Origin: Achromobacter xylosoxidans
GTDB taxonomy: Bacteria > Pseudomonadota > Gammaproteobacteria > Burkholderiales > Burkholderiaceae_B
Length of the DNA: 64,000 nt
NCBI RefSeq assembly: GCF_001457475.1
Contig: NZ_LN831029.1
Location: forward strand, 5,332,001-5,396,000
Direction: 5' to 3'
Numbering within the stretch: the stretch's first letter is position 1; the number at the start of each line of letters is the position of its first letter. Of the stretch, positions 34,357 through 42,873 are shown one piece after another. The position numbers and the translations under genes are program-made. The notes beneath the pieces are model-generated. The model was not told the DNA's origin. It searched no databases and saw nothing but the letters and a program-made list of their open reading frames with translations.

Positions 34357-34797
34357 CTAGTCGCCCGCCAGATCGAACAGGCTGGTCGCGTCCAGTTCCA
34401 GCACGGCTTCGTCGTGCTGGTTGATCACCGTCCAGGCCCAGGTGATGATGCCCAGGTCCGGGCGCGACGAGGAGGTGCGCGCGCCTTGCACCCGGGCTTC
34501 CAGGCGCAACTGATCGCCGGGCCGCACCGGCGTGCGCCAGCGCACCTCGCCCAGGCCGGGCGAGCCGAACGATTCGGAATCGTGCAGCGCCGAGTCCACC
34601 GCCATGCGCATGGCCAGGGCGCAGGTGTGCCAGCCGCTGGCGATGAGGCCGCCCCAGCGGCCCTCGGCGGCACGCTTGAGATCGGTGTGGAACCACTGCG
34701 GGTCGTACTTGCGGGCGAACTCGAGGATTTCGGCTTCCGTGATGGTGACCGGGCCGGCCTTGATCAGCATGCCGTCCTTGAAATCAGCGAACTTCAT
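34357..34797 (-). CDS. MaoC-like (R)-enoyl-CoA hydratase
   Basis: This 146-residue hot-dog-fold hydratase of the MaoC/PhaJ group acts on enoyl-CoA esters. It has the AxxYDPQWFHTD-like motif (residues 29-38) that holds the catalytic Asp and His, then GGLIASGWHTCA. It is the last gene after boxA, 60 bp downstream in the same direction and before the terminators, so it is likely part of the box operon. It could hydrate an unsaturated CoA ester made downstream of BoxC; that role is inferred from position. Confidence 0.82.
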   Translation of the reverse strand: MKFADFKDGMLIKAGPVTITEAEILEFARKYDPQWFHTDLKRAAEGRWGGLIASGWHTCALAMRMAVDSALHDSESFGSPGLGEVRWRTPVRPGDQLRLEARVQGARTSSSRPDLGIITWAWTVINQHDEAVLELDATSLFDLAGD

Positions 34798-34857
34798 TGG
34801 TGGACTTCCCCTCGCGTAGGTGACCGATCGACGGCGTCCTTCGCGGCGGCCGCCGGT

Positions 34858-36114
34858 TCAATAGGTCTCGAAGTGCAGCCGCCCCTCGCGGCGCAACACA
34901 TCGTGCAGGATAGTCCAATCCTGCCCCGCTTGCACCGTCACCTCGCGCAGGGCGTCCAGCACGCCGACTTCCATGCCTTTCAGGCCGCAGACGTAGATGC
35001 AGGTGTTGCGATCGGCCAGCAGGCCCCGCACGTCGGCGGCGCGTTCGCGGATCAGGTCCTGCACATAGCGCCTGGGCCGGTCCGCTTCGCGCGACAACGC
35101 CAGATTGATGTCGATGAAGTCGCGCGGCAGTTTCATCAACGGCCCGAAGTACGGCAGCTCGCGTTCGGTGCGCGCGCCGAAGAACAGCATCAGCCGACCG
35201 TTCTCGCCGGTCTCGATGCGGCGGCGGTAGCGCTCGGTCATGGCGCGCATCGGCGCCGAGCCGGTGCCGGTGCAGATCATGATGAGGTTGGCGCGCGGGT
35301 GGTTCGGCATCAGGAAGGTGTGGCCGAACGGCCCGATGACCTGCACGGTGTCGTTCCTGGCCAGGTCGCACAGGTAATTGGAGCAGACGCCATTGACCGA
35401 CTGGCCCTGGTGGTCTTCGGTGACGCGCTTCACTGTCAGCGACAGGTTGTTGTAGCCGGCGCGCTCGCCATCGCGCGGGCTGGCCAACGAATACTGGCGC
35501 GCGTGGTGCGGCCGGCCCTGGGCATCGGTGCCGGGCGGCAGGATGCCGATGGACTGGCCTTCCAGCACCGGGAACGGCAGCTCGCCGAAGTCCAGCACGA
35601 TGTGGTGGATGTCGCTGTCGGTGTCGGCGCCGGTGACGCGGTAGTTGCCGACCACGGTGGCGGTCACCGGCGTCTTGTGGGTGTAGAGGTTGACGTAGGG
35701 ATGCGCGGCGGACCACGGCGGCACGCTGGCGCCGGGCGTCACGGACGGCATGGCCGCCACAGCGGCGGACGACACCGGCTCGACGACCGCGTTCGCCGCC
35801 TCATCCACGATCGCCGCGGCTTCCGGCAGGGGCTGCTCGCGCGGCAGTTCGTCCCAGCCCAGCTGGTCCTGCACCGAATAGGCGTCGCTGCGCAGCACCA
35901 ATCGCCAATTGTCGATCGAGCCGGTGGGGCACGGCGGCACGCAGGCCATGCAGCCGTTGCAGATGTCCGGGTCGACCACGTAGTTGTTGCTGTCGTGCGT
36001 GATCGCGTCGATCGGACAGGTTTCTTCGCAGGTGTTGCAGCGAATGCAGATCTCGGGATCGATCAGGTGCTGCTTCAGGACTTCCATGGGCAGGGCGGCG
36101 TTCATCGCGGTCAT
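34858..36114 (-). CDS. boxA: benzoyl-CoA 2,3-epoxidase reductase subunit BoxA
   Basis: This is the NADPH-dependent reductase that feeds electrons to BoxB in aerobic benzoyl-CoA epoxidation. The 418-residue protein starts with two 4Fe-4S clusters (Cys23, 26, 29, 33 and Cys52, 55, 58, 62). It then has a linker, an FAD domain ([11 protein letters not shown]) and an NADP domain ([12 protein letters not shown]), and ends in an aromatic tail (HFETY). The domain order matches BoxA of Azoarcus. It lies 42 bp after boxB in the same operon. Confidence 0.96.
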   Translation of the reverse strand: MTAMNAALPMEVLKQHLIDPEICIRCNTCEETCPIDAITHDSNNYVVDPDICNGCMACVPPCPTGSIDNWRLVLRSDAYSVQDQLGWDELPREQPLPEAAAIVDEAANAVVEPVSSAAVAAMPSVTPGASVPPWSAAHPYVNLYTHKTPVTATVVGNYRVTGADTDSDIHHIVLDFGELPFPVLEGQSIGILPPGTDAQGRPHHARQYSLASPRDGERAGYNNLSLTVKRVTEDHQGQSVNGVCSNYLCDLARNDTVQVIGPFGHTFLMPNHPRANLIMICTGTGSAPMRAMTERYRRRIETGENGRLMLFFGARTERELPYFGPLMKLPRDFIDINLALSREADRPRRYVQDLIRERAADVRGLLADRNTCIYVCGLKGMEVGVLDALREVTVQAGQDWTILHDVLRREGRLHFETY

Positions 36115-36156
36115 CCGAATGCGCGGCGCGGCGGCGCATGGCGCCGCCGCGGGGCC

Positions 36157-37584
36157 TTAGTTGAAACGAACGTACTCGAAGTTCACGGGCTGGCGGTTGA
36201 TGCCCATGACCGGCGGCGCGATCCAGTTGGCGAACTTGCCGGGCTCGGTCACGCGGCCCATCAGCGAGGCGACGAACTCACGGTCCTCCGGCGTGGGCAG
36301 CCATTGGTGGCGGTGCGCCTGCCATTGCGCCTCGGACAGGATCTCGCCCTCGGGCGACATGCGGATGCCGGCCAGCGTGCCGATCTGGCGGTTGAAGGCC
36401 TTGTGCGGCACCTGCAGGCGGAAGGCGATGCCGCTCTTTTCGATGACCTTGTTCCAGCGGCCGATGCCGGCCACAGAGTCGCGGATGAAGTCGTCGCGCA
36501 GCACCTCGTTCAACGCGTTCAGCATCGGCACCTCGACCTCGCGCAGCCTGCCGTTGTCGACCGACAGCACGCGGTAGGTGTCGTTCTTGAGCTGGTGGTC
36601 GTCGTTGCGCTTGCTCTCTTCGTAGCGGCCTTTCAGGCCCGAGCCGTAGAAGATGGCGGCGTTGGACGATTGGTCGGCGCCGAACAGATCGATGGTGACG
36701 CTGTAGTGGAAGTTCAGGTAGCGCTGGATCGTCGGCAGATCGATGACGCCGGCGGCACGCACGGCGGCGGGGTCGTCGGTCTTCAACTGGTTCATCACTT
36801 CGCAGGTGCGCTGGATCACGCGCGAGATGCCGGATTCGCCCACGAACATGTGGTGCGCCTCTTCGGTCAGCATGAACTTGGTGGTGCGGGCCAGCGGGTC
36901 GAAGCTGGATTCGGCCAGCGCGCACAACTGGAACTTGCCGTCGCGATCGGTGAAGTAGGTGAACATGTAGAACGCCAGCCAGTCCGGCGTCTTCTCGTTG
37001 AAGGCGCCGAGGATGCGCGGGTTGTCGGAATCGCCGGAGGTGCGCTGCAGCAGCGCGTCGGCCTCCTCGCGGCCGTCGCGGCCGAAGTAGCGGTGCAGCA
37101 GGTAGACCATGGCCCACAGGTGGCGGCCTTCCTCGACGTTGATCTGGAACAGGTTGCGCAGGTCGTACTGCGACGGCGCGGTCAGGCCCAGGTGGCGCTG
37201 CTGCTCGATCGACGCCGGCTCGGTGTCGCCCTGCGTGACGATGATGCGGCGCAGGTTGGCGCGGTGTTCGCCCGGCACGTCCTGCCACACGTCGCGGCCC
37301 ATGTTCTCGCCGAAGTGGATCTTGCGCTGGCCGTCCTGCGGCGCCAGGAAGATGCCCCAGCGGTAGTCGGGCATGCGCACGTGATTGAAGTGGGCCCAGC
37401 CGTCGGGCTCGACGCTGACGGCGGTGCGCAGGTAGACGTCGAAGCCATGCGAGCCGTCCGGACCCATGTCCTGCCACCATTGCAGGTAATTGGGCTGCCA
37501 GTGTTCCAGCGCGCGCTGCAACGTGCGGTCGCCGGACAGGTTGACGTTATTGGGGATCTTGTCGCTGTAGTTGATGCCTGACAT
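36157..37584 (-). CDS. boxB: benzoyl-CoA 2,3-epoxidase oxygenase subunit BoxB
   Basis: This di-iron oxygenase component forms 2,3-epoxybenzoyl-CoA. The 475-residue length is standard. All six iron ligands of the Azoarcus enzyme are found with a constant shift of two: Glu122, Glu152, His155, Asp213, Glu242 and His245, the last pair inside LTEEAHHMFVGE. It is the middle gene of boxC-boxB-boxA. A strong GC-rich hairpin lies in the 109-bp gap after boxC, upstream of this start. Confidence 0.97.
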   Translation of the reverse strand: MSGINYSDKIPNNVNLSGDRTLQRALEHWQPNYLQWWQDMGPDGSHGFDVYLRTAVSVEPDGWAHFNHVRMPDYRWGIFLAPQDGQRKIHFGENMGRDVWQDVPGEHRANLRRIIVTQGDTEPASIEQQRHLGLTAPSQYDLRNLFQINVEEGRHLWAMVYLLHRYFGRDGREEADALLQRTSGDSDNPRILGAFNEKTPDWLAFYMFTYFTDRDGKFQLCALAESSFDPLARTTKFMLTEEAHHMFVGESGISRVIQRTCEVMNQLKTDDPAAVRAAGVIDLPTIQRYLNFHYSVTIDLFGADQSSNAAIFYGSGLKGRYEESKRNDDHQLKNDTYRVLSVDNGRLREVEVPMLNALNEVLRDDFIRDSVAGIGRWNKVIEKSGIAFRLQVPHKAFNRQIGTLAGIRMSPEGEILSEAQWQAHRHQWLPTPEDREFVASLMGRVTEPGKFANWIAPPVMGINRQPVNFEYVRFN

Positions 37585-37634
37585 TGTCTCTGCTCCTGGA
37601 TGGACGGCCGCGTCGGGGCGGCGTCGGGTCTTGG

Positions 37635-37664
37635 GGCGCCGGCCGCGCTGCGCGGGCCGGCGCC
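37635..37664 (-). promoter_or_regulatory. strong hairpin between boxC and boxB
   Basis: GGCGCCGGCC at 37635-37644 and GGCCGGCGCC at 37655-37664 form perfect 10-bp arms around a 10-base loop. No T-run follows, so it is more likely an mRNA processing or stability element than a terminator; it could lower boxBA output relative to boxC. Confidence 0.5.
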
Positions 37665-37693
37665 GTGTATGGGGACTTGCTGCGTGGGCCGCG

Positions 37694-39355
37694 CTAGACG
37701 CGGTTCCAGTCGAATGTCGCCTGCTCGCCCTTGCCGTAGAGCTTGAGCGCGCCCTTCTCGCCCGCCGCGTTGGGTCGGTTGAAGATCCAGTTCTGCCAGG
37801 CGGTCAGGCGGCCGAAGATGCGCGTTTCCATGGTTTCGCGGCCGCCGAAGCGCAGGTTGGCTTCCAGGCCGGTGAGCGCGTCCGGCGACAGCGCGCGGCG
37901 CTCTTCCAGCATCATGCGCACCTCGTCGTCCCAGTCGATGCTGTCGGGCGCGTAGGTCACCAGCCCCAGCGCCAGCGCCTCGCGCGCGGCCAGCGGCTGG
38001 CCGGCGCGGGCCCGCACCGCTTCAAGCGGCGCGGTTTCCTCGTGGAAGCGGCGTTGCAGGCGGCTCTGGCCGTTGACCATCGGGTAGGCGCCGAAGTTGG
38101 CCTCGCCCACGATCAGTTGGGCCGCGTCGTGCTCCTCGCCTTCGCTGTCCAGCATGTAGCTGCGGTCGGCGGCCAGCGCCAGTTCCAGCAGCGTGCCGGC
38201 AAAGCACGAACCCGGCTCGACCAGCGCGAACAGGCTGCGCGAGGTCACGTCCAGGCGCGCCAGCGTGCGGCGCAGCAGGCCGGCGGTCTCGCGCACGAAC
38301 CAGTGGCCGGCATGGCGTTGCAGCGAAGCGTCCGCGGCCAGCACGGCCTGCGCGTCGCCCTCGGTCTTGAAGATCCAGGTGCCGATGTCCAGCTCGTTGG
38401 TGCGCAGCGACAGGATGGCGTCGTCCAGTTCGCGCGCCATCTGCAACGGCCACCAGGCCGCGCCGGCGGCCAGAATGTCGGCCAGCTCCGATTGCACCGG
38501 CCCCTGCGGCGCGCGCACGGTCCAGGTGGCCTGGCGCTTCTCGCGGTCCAGGCGCACGTCGACGTAGCGGTAGGACAAGGCATCGGCGCTTTCCTCGCGC
38601 GCCAGCGGGGTGAGCGTCACGCCGGCCTCGCCGGCCGGACGGTGGCTGCCCTCGGCCAGCGCCCGCGCGCGCTCGCGCACCGCGGCCTCGAACTGCGCCG
38701 GCTTGACCACGTCATCGACCAGGCGCCAGTCCTTGGCGCGCTGGCCGCGCACGCCTTCGACCAGGGTGCAGAAGATGTCGGCGTGATCGTGGCGCACGCG
38801 GCGCTTGTCGGTGACGCGGGTCAGGCCCCCGGTACCGGGCAGCACGCCCAGCAGCGGCACTTCGGGCAACGCGACCGAGGACGAGCGATCGTCGATCAGC
38901 AGGATCTCGTCGCAGGCCAGCGCCAGCTCGTAGCCGCCGCCGGCGCAGGCGCCGTTGAGCGCGGCGATGAACTTCAGCCCGCTGTTGCGGCTGGAGTCCT
39001 CGATGCCGTTGCGGGTTTCGTTGGTGAACTTGCAGAAGTTCACCTTCCAGGCGTGCGAGGACAGGCCCAGCATGAAGATGTTGGCGCCCGAACAGAAGAT
39101 GCGGTCCTTCATGCTGGTGACGACCACGCTGCGCACCTCGGGATGCTCGAAGCGGATGCGTTGCAGCGCGTCGTGCAGCTCGATGTCCACGCCCAGGTCG
39201 TAGGAATTGAGCTTGAGCTTGTAGCCGGGGCGCAGGCCGCCGTCCTCGGCCACGTCCATCGCCAGCGTGGCGACCGGGCCATCGAACGACAGGCGCCAAT
39301 GACGATACTGGGTGGGATCGGTCCGAAAATCGACCTTGCTGGCGGTGCTGCTCAT
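37694..39355 (-). CDS. boxC: 2,3-epoxybenzoyl-CoA dihydrolase BoxC
   Basis: This crotonase-family enzyme opens the epoxide of 2,3-epoxybenzoyl-CoA with two waters, giving 3,4-dehydroadipyl-CoA semialdehyde and formate. The 553-residue protein begins MSSTASKVDFRTDPTQYRHW and contains oxyanion segments FCSGANIFML and NGACAGGGYELALACDE. The start at 39355 is the family start, and the longer frame would run through the promoter. It is the first gene of the box operon, directly behind a promoter overlapped by BoxR-type operator pairs. Confidence 0.96.
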   Translation of the reverse strand: MSSTASKVDFRTDPTQYRHWRLSFDGPVATLAMDVAEDGGLRPGYKLKLNSYDLGVDIELHDALQRIRFEHPEVRSVVVTSMKDRIFCSGANIFMLGLSSHAWKVNFCKFTNETRNGIEDSSRNSGLKFIAALNGACAGGGYELALACDEILLIDDRSSSVALPEVPLLGVLPGTGGLTRVTDKRRVRHDHADIFCTLVEGVRGQRAKDWRLVDDVVKPAQFEAAVRERARALAEGSHRPAGEAGVTLTPLAREESADALSYRYVDVRLDREKRQATWTVRAPQGPVQSELADILAAGAAWWPLQMARELDDAILSLRTNELDIGTWIFKTEGDAQAVLAADASLQRHAGHWFVRETAGLLRRTLARLDVTSRSLFALVEPGSCFAGTLLELALAADRSYMLDSEGEEHDAAQLIVGEANFGAYPMVNGQSRLQRRFHEETAPLEAVRARAGQPLAAREALALGLVTYAPDSIDWDDEVRMMLEERRALSPDALTGLEANLRFGGRETMETRIFGRLTAWQNWIFNRPNAAGEKGALKLYGKGEQATFDWNRV

Positions 39356-39413
39356 CGCTTGTCTCCTGATGCCCTGATCTGACAGGAAAAATACTGCACG
39401 ACATGAATTATTA

Positions 39414-39427
39414 TGCAGGTTAGTGCA
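39414..39427. promoter_or_regulatory. BoxR operator over the -10 of the box operon
   Basis: TGCA-N6-TGCA, the direct-repeat pattern described for BzdR/BoxR, lies exactly over the proposed -10. Another single TGCA lies at 39395. Confidence 0.75.
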
Positions 39428-39445
39428 GGTGAAAATCAGCGTCAA
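39417..39445 (-). promoter_or_regulatory. box operon promoter
   Basis: On the minus strand TTGACG (39445-39440) and TAACCT (39422-39417) are separated by exactly 17 bp. It points to boxC and is about 62 bp upstream of its ATG. It is flanked and overlapped by two TGCA-N6-TGCA operators. Confidence 0.65.
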
Positions 39446-39453
39446 GCAAAAGA

Positions 39454-39467
39454 TGCACAAAAGTGCA
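39454..39467. promoter_or_regulatory. second BoxR operator upstream of the box promoter
   Basis: TGCA-N6-TGCA again, just upstream of the -35 of the box operon promoter. The centre-to-centre distance to the first pair is 40 bp, about four helical turns, allowing cooperative binding on one face. Confidence 0.72.
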
Positions 39468-39540
39468 GGTCACCAAGGGACCCATCAAAGCGTCCTTCAA
39501 TGAAGCCCGCCCTCCGAACGGACAGGCCGAGGCCCCGCCA

Positions 39541-39567
39541 AAGAAAAGGCCGCCTCAACGGGCGGCC
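39541..39567 (-). terminator. rho-independent terminator after boxR
   Basis: On the minus strand GGCCGCC pairs with GGCGGCC, followed by TTTTCTT. It separates boxR from the box operon, so boxCBA need their own promoter. Confidence 0.85.
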
Positions 39568-39593
39568 CTGGCGGTCGGCGAAAGACGTGGACG

Positions 39594-40505
39594 CTACAGC
39601 GGCAGACCGCAAGCCTTGCGCACCTGGGTACGCAGACCGGCGAAGCTCTCCTGCACCTCCAGGTGGCTGGTGACCCAGGTCAGGTCGGCCTTGGCATAGA
39701 AAGCCTCGCGCCCGGCCAGGATGCGCTTCAGGTCGGCCATGGCTTCGTTGTTGCCGGACATCGGCCGGAAATCGCCCTGCGCCATCACCCGGCCCATGTG
39801 CTCCTCGGGCGTGGCCCGCAGCCAGACCGTGTAGCAGTGCGCCAGCAGCAGGTTGAGCGTGGCGGGCTCCGACACCAAACCGCCGGGTGTGGCCAGCACC
39901 ATTTCCGGATAGATCTGCACCGCCTCTTCCAGCGCGCGGCGCTCGTAGCGGCGGTAGGCGTTGGGCCCGTACAGGTTGTGGATCTCCAGGATGCTGCAAC
40001 CGGCCACCCGCTCGATCTCGCGGTTCAGCTCGACGAACGGGTAGCCCAGGTCATCGGCCAGCATCTGGCCCAGCGTGGACTTGCCCGCGCCGCGCAGGCC
40101 GATCAGCGCGATGCGCTGGGTACGGTTGGGGCGCTGCGCGCCGGCCCCGACGCCGAACAGCTGGGTCAGCGCCTCGCGCGCGCGCTGCAGGTCGGACTCG
40201 GTGCGGCCGCTGAGCAGTTCGCGGATCAGCAGCCAGTCGGGCGACTCGGTGGTGACGTCGCCGACCAGCTCGGCCAGCGCGCAATTGAAGGCCTTGGCGA
40301 TCTGCAGCAGCACCAGGATCGAGGCATTGCCCACGCCGTGCTCGAGATTGGCCAGGTGCCGTTCGGACACGCCGGTCACCTGCGACAGGCCCTTGCGCGT
40401 CATGCCGCGGATAGCGCGCAGGCGGCGCACCCGTTCGCCCAATGCCACCAGGAAAGCTTCCCGCCTGGGTTCGGTTGGCGCCGCGTCTTCTAGCGCTTGG
40501 TTCAT
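39594..40505 (-). CDS. boxR: BoxR transcriptional regulator (HTH plus shikimate kinase-like domain)
   Basis: This 303-residue regulator of the BzdR/BoxR type represses benzoate genes until benzoyl-CoA binds. Residues 22-82 are an XRE helix-turn-helix (GMTRKGLSQVTGVSERHLA), a linker follows, and 130-300 is a shikimate kinase-like domain with the Walker A GLRGAGKST at 136-144. This fusion is diagnostic for the family. It is divergent from the PnbB-like/ligase/ABC operon and upstream of boxCBA. TGCA-N6 repeats flank both promoters. The effector is inferred from the Azoarcus homologues. Confidence 0.95.
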   Translation of the reverse strand: MNQALEDAAPTEPRREAFLVALGERVRRLRAIRGMTRKGLSQVTGVSERHLANLEHGVGNASILVLLQIAKAFNCALAELVGDVTTESPDWLLIRELLSGRTESDLQRAREALTQLFGVGAGAQRPNRTQRIALIGLRGAGKSTLGQMLADDLGYPFVELNREIERVAGCSILEIHNLYGPNAYRRYERRALEEAVQIYPEMVLATPGGLVSEPATLNLLLAHCYTVWLRATPEEHMGRVMAQGDFRPMSGNNEAMADLKRILAGREAFYAKADLTWVTSHLEVQESFAGLRTQVRKACGLPL

Positions 40506-40547
40506 GGTGTAGCTGACTCCGCAAAAACCCTGATAACACCTGATTTA

Positions 40548-40561
40548 TGCACTATAGTGCT
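40548..40561. promoter_or_regulatory. BoxR-type operator between boxR and the ligase/transport operon
   Basis: TGCA-N6-TGCT, one base off the BoxR pattern, with a perfect inner palindrome GCACTATAGTGC. It lies 42 bp upstream of the boxR start and abuts the -35 of the plus-strand promoter; a further GCACTAT follows at the -10. Confidence 0.65.
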
Positions 40562-40589
40562 TGACCCACATCAACGGAAGCACTATTTT
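40561..40589 (+). promoter_or_regulatory. promoter of the benzoate ligase/transport operon
   Basis: TTGACC (40561-40566) and TATTTT (40584-40589) are 17 bp apart, a good sigma-70 promoter. The first gene starts at 40684, leaving about a 90-base leader. Confidence 0.65.
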
Positions 40590-40683
40590 TCCTTCAACAG
40601 CTTCAACAGCGTGTCAGGTGCGACAAAACAGCACTGGATTGCATCCGCCGCTGAAGCGCCGACAGTGTATAGGAGGAGACCGG

Positions 40684-41154
40684 GTGAGCACGCCAGAACG
40701 ATTCCACGCGCTGATGCGCCAGGTGACGGGCCTGATGGCCGGCCAGGCGCTGGACAGCGCCTTGCAGCAGCGCCTGAACCAGGAGGCCGGCCCCGACAGC
40801 GCGCTGTACGCCGACATCTTCGCCACCAGTAGGCAGGGAGTGGCCGACGGCTGGATGTGCAACCGCGAAGGCGGCGGCATCCGCTACGGCCGCGTCATCA
40901 AGCCGGCCGAGGACCTGGGCGGCTGTTCGGTCGACGTGGTCGACATGGACGATCTGGCCGGCCCGCACCACGCGCATCCCAACGGCGAAGTCGACATGAT
41001 CATGCCGCTGACCGACGCGGCGCGCTTCGACGGCCACGGCGCCGGCTGGCTGGTCTATGGCCCCGGCAGCGCCCACCGCCCCACCGTGACGCAGGGCCGC
41101 GCGCTGGTGCTGTACCTGCTGCCCGGCGGCGCCATCGAGTTCACCCGCGCATGA
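40684..41154 (+). CDS. cupin-like protein, PnbB/DUF4863 family
   Basis: This 156-residue protein starts from GTG after AGGAGGAG; the longer ATG frame would begin inside the promoter. Central motifs are GPHHAHPNGEVDMIMPL and GPGSAHRPTV, which look like a small cupin with histidines for metal binding. It resembles the family called DUF4863, which includes 4-hydroxylaminobenzoate lyase PnbB, and similar genes occur in other box clusters. Its role in benzoate use is not established. It is first in the operon with benzoate-CoA ligase. Confidence 0.72.
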   Translation: MSTPERFHALMRQVTGLMAGQALDSALQQRLNQEAGPDSALYADIFATSRQGVADGWMCNREGGGIRYGRVIKPAEDLGGCSVDVVDMDDLAGPHHAHPNGEVDMIMPLTDAARFDGHGAGWLVYGPGSAHRPTVTQGRALVLYLLPGGAIEFTRA

Positions 41155-41313
41155 ATCCGCGCCTCGCCCTTCCCCATCGCCCCGGTCGCCCCCCGCGCGG
41201 CCGGCCGGCCGCCGGCGCGGGCTGAGCCACACCCTGCCGCCGGTCACGACAAGCCGCCAGACGCTTGCGGACCGCCGGACAGCCCCCGCCCGCCAGGACA
41301 CCAGGAGACAACC

Positions 41314-42873
41314 GTGAATGCCTGCCCCGCCGAACTGAACTTCGCCAGCCATCTGGCCGCCTTGAACGCGCCGCGCGCCGCCAAGCTGGCCTACATCGAC
41401 GACACCCGCCAGCTCACCTACGGCGAACTGGCCGAGCGCGTGGCGCGCATGGCGGGCGCATTGCGCCAGTTGGGGCTGCGGCGCGAGGAACGCATCCTGC
41501 TGCTGATGCAGGACACGGCCGACTGGCCGGTGGTGTTCCTGGGCGCGCTGCACGCCGGCGTGGTGCCCGTGGCCGTGAACACCCTGCTGACGCCGGACGA
41601 TTACGCCTACATTCTCAACCACAGCCGCGTGCGCGCCGCCTTCGTCTCCGAGAGCCTGCTGTCGACCTTGCAGGCCGCGCTGGCGCAAGCGCCCGGCGAG
41701 GTCGAACACCTGGTGGTGTCACGCCCCGCGGCGGCGCTGCCCGCCGGCGCGCACGAACTCGACGCATTGCTGGCCGCCGCCCCGCTGGCGCCGGCCGCGC
41801 GCACGCTGTCCGATGAGATCGCCTTCTGGCTGTATTCGTCGGGCTCCACCGGCAAGCCCAAGGGCGTGGTCCACACCCATGGCAACCTGTGGCACACCGC
41901 CGAGCTGTACGCCAAGCCGGTGCTGGGCATCCGCGAGGACGATATTGCATTCTCCGCCGCCAAGCTGTTCTTCGCCTACGGGCTGGGCAACGGCCTGACC
42001 TTTCCGCTGTCGGTGGGCGCCACCGTCGTGCTGATGGCCGAGCGGCCGACGCCGCAGGCCGTGTTCCAGCGCCTGGTGCGGCACCGCCCGACCGTGTTCT
42101 ACGGCGTGCCGACGCTGTACGCCAGCATGCTGGCCGCGCCCGACCTGCCGCCGCGCGAACAGGTGGCGATGCGCGTGTGCACCTCGGCCGGCGAGGCCCT
42201 GCCGCGCGACATCGGCGAACGCTTCCAGCGCCATTTCGGCTGTGACATCCTGGACGGCATCGGCTCGACCGAGATGCTGCACATCTTCCTGTCGAACCGC
42301 GCCGGCCAGTTGCGCTACGGCACCACCGGCAAGCCGGTGCCCGGCTACGAGGTGCAACTGCGCGACGACAACGGCGCGCCGGTGGGCGCTGGCACGATTG
42401 GCGACCTCTACATCAAGGGCCCGAGCGCCGCGCTGATGTACTGGAACAACCGCGACAAGACGCGCCAGTGCTTCCTGGGCGACTGGCTCAAGAGCGGCGA
42501 CAAATACATCTGCGACGCCGACGGCTACTACACCTATGCCGGCCGCAGCGACGACATGATCAAGGTCAGCGGCCAGTACGTGTCGCCGGTGGAAGTGGAG
42601 AACGTGCTGGTGCAGCACGAGGCGGTGCTCGAAGCCGCCGTGATCGGCGTGCCGGACCACGACGGCCTGGTCAAGACCAAGGCCTACGTGGTGCTGCGCC
42701 CGGGCTACGCGCCGGACGCGAACACCGGCGCCGACCTGCAGCGCTATGTGAAGCAGCACCTGGCGCCCTTCAAGTATCCGCGCCAGATCGACTTCACCGA
42801 TGAACTGCCCAAGACCGCCACCGGCAAGATCCAGCGATTCCGCCTGCGCCAGCTGGAACAGGTCACGCCATGA
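41314..42873 (+). CDS. bclA: benzoate-CoA ligase
   Basis: This AMP-forming ligase makes benzoyl-CoA, the first step of the box pathway. The 519-residue protein has the P-loop YSSGSTGKPKG near 170, the hinge SGDKYICDADGYYTYAGRSD, KVSGQYVSPVEVE near 420, and the catalytic Lys in TATGKIQRF near the C-terminus. The best start is a GTG behind AGGAGA. A 159-bp gap separates it from the PnbB-like gene. The hydrolase ATG overlaps its stop. The match to benzoate-CoA ligases is strong. Confidence 0.94.
   Translation: MNACPAELNFASHLAALNAPRAAKLAYIDDTRQLTYGELAERVARMAGALRQLGLRREERILLLMQDTADWPVVFLGALHAGVVPVAVNTLLTPDDYAYILNHSRVRAAFVSESLLSTLQAALAQAPGEVEHLVVSRPAAALPAGAHELDALLAAAPLAPAARTLSDEIAFWLYSSGSTGKPKGVVHTHGNLWHTAELYAKPVLGIREDDIAFSAAKLFFAYGLGNGLTFPLSVGATVVLMAERPTPQAVFQRLVRHRPTVFYGVPTLYASMLAAPDLPPREQVAMRVCTSAGEALPRDIGERFQRHFGCDILDGIGSTEMLHIFLSNRAGQLRYGTTGKPVPGYEVQLRDDNGAPVGAGTIGDLYIKGPSAALMYWNNRDKTRQCFLGDWLKSGDKYICDADGYYTYAGRSDDMIKVSGQYVSPVEVENVLVQHEAVLEAAVIGVPDHDGLVKTKAYVVLRPGYAPDANTGADLQRYVKQHLAPFKYPRQIDFTDELPKTATGKIQRFRLRQLEQVTP

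Noticed and set aside
40561-41154. A longer ATG start for the PnbB-like protein
   Set aside because: It would begin in the -35 box of a good promoter and add a 41-residue stretch without family likeness; the GTG at 40684 has a proper ribosome site.
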